Assembly (NCBI GenBank): GCA_022793975.1 | Contig: JAAWDW010000090.1 | Span: forward strand, 1-7,872 | Direction: 5' to 3' | Source of the DNA: Bacillota bacterium | GTDB lineage: Bacteria; Bacillota; Clostridia; Peptostreptococcales; Anaerovoracaceae | Length of the DNA stretch: 7,872 nt | Shown: piece by piece, positions 5,460 through 7,872 of the stretch | Layout: each line of letters begins with the position of its first letter | Position numbering within the stretch: position 1 is the stretch's first letter | The notes under the pieces: generated by a model | Told to the model about the DNA's origin: nothing | The model's database searches: none | What the model saw: the letters and a program-made list of their open reading frames with translations, nothing else | Program-made: the position numbers and the translations under genes

Positions 5460-6749
5460 ATGTTTTTTAAAAATGCAAATATAGAAAACGGAATAAGATG
5501 TACAAGTAGCGGCGCACAGAAAAACACAGGAGACAATGCGGAAAAAACGCAGTTTAAAGATATAAGAATTGAAAACGGCAGATTTGCGGAAATAGGGGAG
5601 AATCTTGTAGCAAAAGACGGTGAAGAGGTAATTGATCTTGGCGGCAAACTCGTACTGCCTCCGTTCATTGAGTCGCACGTTCATCTTGATACTTGCCTTA
5701 CGGCGGGAGAACCGAAATGGAATATGTCTGGCACATTGTTTGAGGGTATAGAAACCTGGGCACTCAGAAAAGAGAGTCTGACGAAAAAAGATGTAAAAGA
5801 ACGGGTGAACAGAGCGGTAAGGATGCAGGCGGCAAACGGTATTCAGTTTGTGAGAACACATGTGGATATAACGGATCCGAAGCTTACGGCAATGGAAGCA
5901 ATGCTTGAACTTCGGGATGAACTGAAAGATTTTATGGAAATTCAGATAGTTGCCTTTCCGCAGGAGGGAATCCTCAGTTATCCAAACGGCAAACAGCTTA
6001 TGATAGATGCTGTCAATATGGGTGCAGATGTGGTAGGTGCGATACCTCATTTTGAGTTTACACGTGAATATAGCGTGGAATCACTGAATTTTGCAATGAA
6101 TCTTGCAGCCGAAAAAGGAAAACTTGTTGATGTTCACTGTGACGAGATAGATGACGAAGCTTCGAGGGGGCTGGAAACGGTAGCGGCAAGAGCACTTGAA
6201 CTTGAGCTTTTTGATAAAGTAACGGCAAGCCATACAACAGCAATGCACTCTTATAATAATGCGTATGTTATGAGACTTATGCGCCTGCTCAGGATGAGCA
6301 GAATAAATTTTGTGTCAAATCCGCTTGTTAATACACATTTGCAGGGCAGAGTCGATACTTATCCGAAGAGAAGAGGCGTGACAAGAGTAAAAGAACTTAC
6401 GGCCGAGGGCATAAATGTGTCATTCGGGCATGACGATATATTTGATCCGTGGTATCCGCTAGGGTGCGGCAGCATGAGAGATGTTGTTTTTATGGGGCTG
6501 CACGTATGTCAGATGATGGGTTATGAAGATATTATGAACTCATATAAATTCGTGACAGAAAACGCCGCCCGCACTCTTCATTTGGGAGATAGATATGGTA
6601 TAGCCGAAGGAAGACCGGCAAGCTTTGTCGTTATGGATGCTGAGAATTATTATGATGCTCTAAATTATAATTCTCTCGTACTTGCTTCATATAAAGACGG
6701 AAAGAAGATTGCAGAGTCAACGGCAGGCACGAAAACAACGCTGTTTTAA
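5460..6749 (+). CDS. codA: Cytosine deaminase CodA
   Basis: This 429-residue enzyme (E. coli CodA: 427) converts cytosine to uracil and ammonia in the cytoplasm, feeding pyrimidine salvage. It follows recalled E. coli CodA closely through the barrel: ESHVHLDT, GTLFEGIE, FPQEGILSYPNGK, GADVVGAIPHFEFTREY, DVHCDEIDDE, TASHTTAMHSYN, NPLVNTHLQGR and FGHDDIFDPWYPLG. The metal, catalytic and substrate residues are all present, offset by +12 from E. coli: H73, H75, Q168, H226, E229, H258, D325, D326 and W331. The offset comes from a Ser/Asn/Lys-rich insert near residues 13-31 in the N-terminal beta domain. No codB-type permease is adjacent; an MFS transporter gene follows under its own promoter. Some CodA-family enzymes act on creatinine or isoguanine, so the natural substrate could be broader. 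It is probably in an operon with the preceding amidohydrolase and ends at the terminator at 6768-6807. Confidence 0.95.
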   Translation: MFFKNANIENGIRCTSSGAQKNTGDNAEKTQFKDIRIENGRFAEIGENLVAKDGEEVIDLGGKLVLPPFIESHVHLDTCLTAGEPKWNMSGTLFEGIETWALRKESLTKKDVKERVNRAVRMQAANGIQFVRTHVDITDPKLTAMEAMLELRDELKDFMEIQIVAFPQEGILSYPNGKQLMIDAVNMGADVVGAIPHFEFTREYSVESLNFAMNLAAEKGKLVDVHCDEIDDEASRGLETVAARALELELFDKVTASHTTAMHSYNNAYVMRLMRLLRMSRINFVSNPLVNTHLQGRVDTYPKRRGVTRVKELTAEGINVSFGHDDIFDPWYPLGCGSMRDVVFMGLHVCQMMGYEDIMNSYKFVTENAARTLHLGDRYGIAEGRPASFVVMDAENYYDALNYNSLVLASYKDGKKIAESTAGTKTTLF

Positions 6750-6767
6750 ATTAAGAATATGAAATAT

Positions 6768-6807
6768 AAATGCTCCCGGTTTGTAAAATCATTGCGGGGG
6801 CATTTTT
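6768..6807 (+). terminator. Rho-independent terminator after codA
   Basis: ATGCTCCCG (6770-6778) pairs with CGGGGGCAT (6795-6803) with one wobble, extendable by two A-U pairs at the base. The loop is 16 bases and is followed by a T-run ending at 6807. It starts 18 bases after the codA stop and separates codA from the transporter gene. Confidence 0.85.
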
Positions 6808-6852
6808 ATATATAACTCGATGTATTTGTTTAATGTGATAAAGTAAAAAGTA

Positions 6853-6882
6853 TTGACAAAAATCTCCATTACGTGATATATT
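6853..6882 (+). promoter_or_regulatory. Strong sigma-A-type promoter for the MFS transporter gene
   Basis: A perfect -35 TTGACA (6853-6858) and a -10 TATATT (6877-6882, five of six matches) are separated by 18 bases. TG at 6874-6875 makes it an extended -10 promoter. Transcription should start near 6889, about 60 bases before the start codon. Confidence 0.85.
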
Positions 6883-6890
6883 AGAATAAA

Positions 6891-6919
6891 CGGAAAATTC
6901 GGAAAATTAAGAAGTTTCC
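6891..6919 (+). repeat. 9-bp tandem repeat with overlapping inverted repeat at the transporter transcription start
   Basis: CGGAAAATT occurs twice in tandem (6891-6899 and 6900-6908). The second copy also forms GGAAA (6901-6905) with TTTCC (6915-6919) around a 9-base loop. Position just downstream of the predicted start suits an operator for a repressor, or a weak 5' hairpin of the mRNA. Confidence 0.5.
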
Positions 6920-6950
6920 AATTATAATATTAATTAAAAGGAGAACGCTT

Positions 6951-7872
6951 ATGAAACAGCAGACGACTTTCAAAAGATGGATGAAACTCATTTCTCTGGG
7001 ATATTTGGGCGGTGCGGCGTATCTGCTTATGTATATCCGCTATGTGTTTTACGAGCAGATGATTGTCTCAATGAATATAAATAACACACAGCTTGCGGCA
7101 TTGAATACGATAAGTGCAATAACAAATCTCATCGTAACAATTCCGGGGGCATATCTTGCTGATAAGCTCGATGCGAAGAAGGTACTCGTTGTTTGTATCA
7201 GCGCGGTAACGGCGCTTACATTCATATTCGGAATATTTTCGCACAGTTATATGGTTGCGTGTGTAATATGGGCGCTCCTGCCAGTTGTAATGATGCCGTA
7301 CTGGGCTTGTCTCATTAAGTATATAAACAATCTCGGCGGTGAGGATGAATCGGGAAGTTCGTTCGGAAAATATTATCTCATAAACGGTCTTGCGGGTGTT
7401 CTCGGAAATGCCATACCGCTCTGGGTATGCGATCATCTCGGTGGCTTCAGCGCAGCGATGATAGCGCTCGGAGTATTCACAGGCCTTTCGGTTGTTATGG
7501 TAGCAATTTTCCTTGATGATGAAAAGAAACTTGCTTCTCAGGGAATTTACTTAAAAGGTGATGAACCTATAAGACCTAAATACATTCTTACTGTATTTAA
7601 GTGGCCGGGAACATATATGCTCGGATTTACGGCGTTTACAGTTTACAGCTTGTATTCAAATGTATCGTATTTCAATCCGTACCTGATAGATGTGTGCGGT
7701 ATCGATCCAAGTGCATCGTCGGCAGTTTCGATTTTCCGCTCTTACGGAGCGATGATTATGGCGCCTGTGGGAGGAATCCTTGCGGATAAGCTTTTTAAAT
7801 CAACGTCAAAATATATAATGTTCGGAGCTGTAATAACGGCAGCATTGTTTGCGGGAGTGTTGCTCTTCGGAC
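6951..7872 (+). CDS. Major facilitator superfamily transporter, 3' end beyond window
   Basis: The frame is open from ATG 6951 to the window edge, giving 307 residues of a protein that should be about 400-430. AAGGAG (6938-6943) lies 7 bases before the start. Hydrophobic segments near residues 15-35, 48-68, 78-97, 101-121, 143-160, 166-187, 220-240, 262-279 and 288-307 fit the first eight or nine of 12 helices. The loop between helices 2 and 3 carries an MFS signature A variant, GAYLADKLDAKK (66-77), and the second half repeats it as GGILADKLFKS (274-284), marking the duplicated 6+6 architecture. A charged central loop lies at about 189-215. It acts in the cytoplasmic membrane. Substrate is unknown; a nucleobase, creatinine-like or other nitrogenous compound is suggested only by the deaminase genes upstream. 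It has its own promoter, with repeats at the start site that may be an operator. Confidence 0.85.
   Translation, partial: MKQQTTFKRWMKLISLGYLGGAAYLLMYIRYVFYEQMIVSMNINNTQLAALNTISAITNLIVTIPGAYLADKLDAKKVLVVCISAVTALTFIFGIFSHSYMVACVIWALLPVVMMPYWACLIKYINNLGGEDESGSSFGKYYLINGLAGVLGNAIPLWVCDHLGGFSAAMIALGVFTGLSVVMVAIFLDDEKKLASQGIYLKGDEPIRPKYILTVFKWPGTYMLGFTAFTVYSLYSNVSYFNPYLIDVCGIDPSASSAVSIFRSYGAMIMAPVGGILADKLFKSTSKYIMFGAVITAALFAGVLLFG

Noticed and set aside
4965..6050. Minus-strand open frame of 361 codons across the amidohydrolase and codA junction
   Set aside because: It is antisense to two well-supported enzymes, has Cys/His/Phe-rich composition, and crosses the intercistronic hairpins.
7601..7789. 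62-codon plus-strand frame within the MFS gene
   Set aside because: It lies in another frame inside the transporter coding region, which is supported by its motifs, ribosome binding site and promoter.

Overview
The window looks like chromosomal DNA from a low-to-moderate GC Gram-positive bacterium, most likely a member of the Clostridia. The reasons are strong GGAGG-type ribosome binding sites before nearly every gene, type IV pilus genes, a glutamyl-tRNA synthetase with the long N-terminus I associate with clostridial enzymes, and sigma-A-like promoters. No sequence search was possible, so the taxon is an inference.

Layout. Positions 1-1594 are the end of a plus-strand type IV pilus operon: a few codons of an upstream gene, a small single-pass membrane protein resembling a PilX-type pilin-like protein, and the retraction ATPase PilT. 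A hairpin terminator at 1697-1730 separates it from the convergent minus-strand gltX (1782-3512), which carries an unusual low-complexity insertion in its catalytic domain. A 421-base divergent region (3513-3933) holds the gltX promoter, an AT-rich inverted repeat and a structured leader. Next comes a plus-strand pair of metal-dependent deaminase-type hydrolases: an SsnA/TRZ-ATZ-like amidohydrolase (3934-5331) and a cytosine deaminase CodA (5460-6749), ended by a terminator at 6768-6807. A separate strong promoter (6853-6882) drives an MFS transporter gene (6951 onward) that runs off the window end.

How the genes fit together. The two hydrolases probably form one transcription unit for deamination of nucleobases or related N-heterocycles (cytosine, possibly creatinine or a purine-like compound). 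The downstream transporter could supply substrate or remove product, but it has its own promoter. The most interesting non-coding signal is the leader of the first hydrolase at 3868-3925. It can form two tandem hairpins with complementary loops, and a mutually exclusive alternative fold, directly before the ribosome binding site. The codA leader also ends in two hairpins abutting its ribosome binding site. I did not see insertion sequences, CRISPR arrays, tRNA or rRNA genes, or phage genes. The window is largely ordinary chromosomal content, and no wholly new system is claimed.
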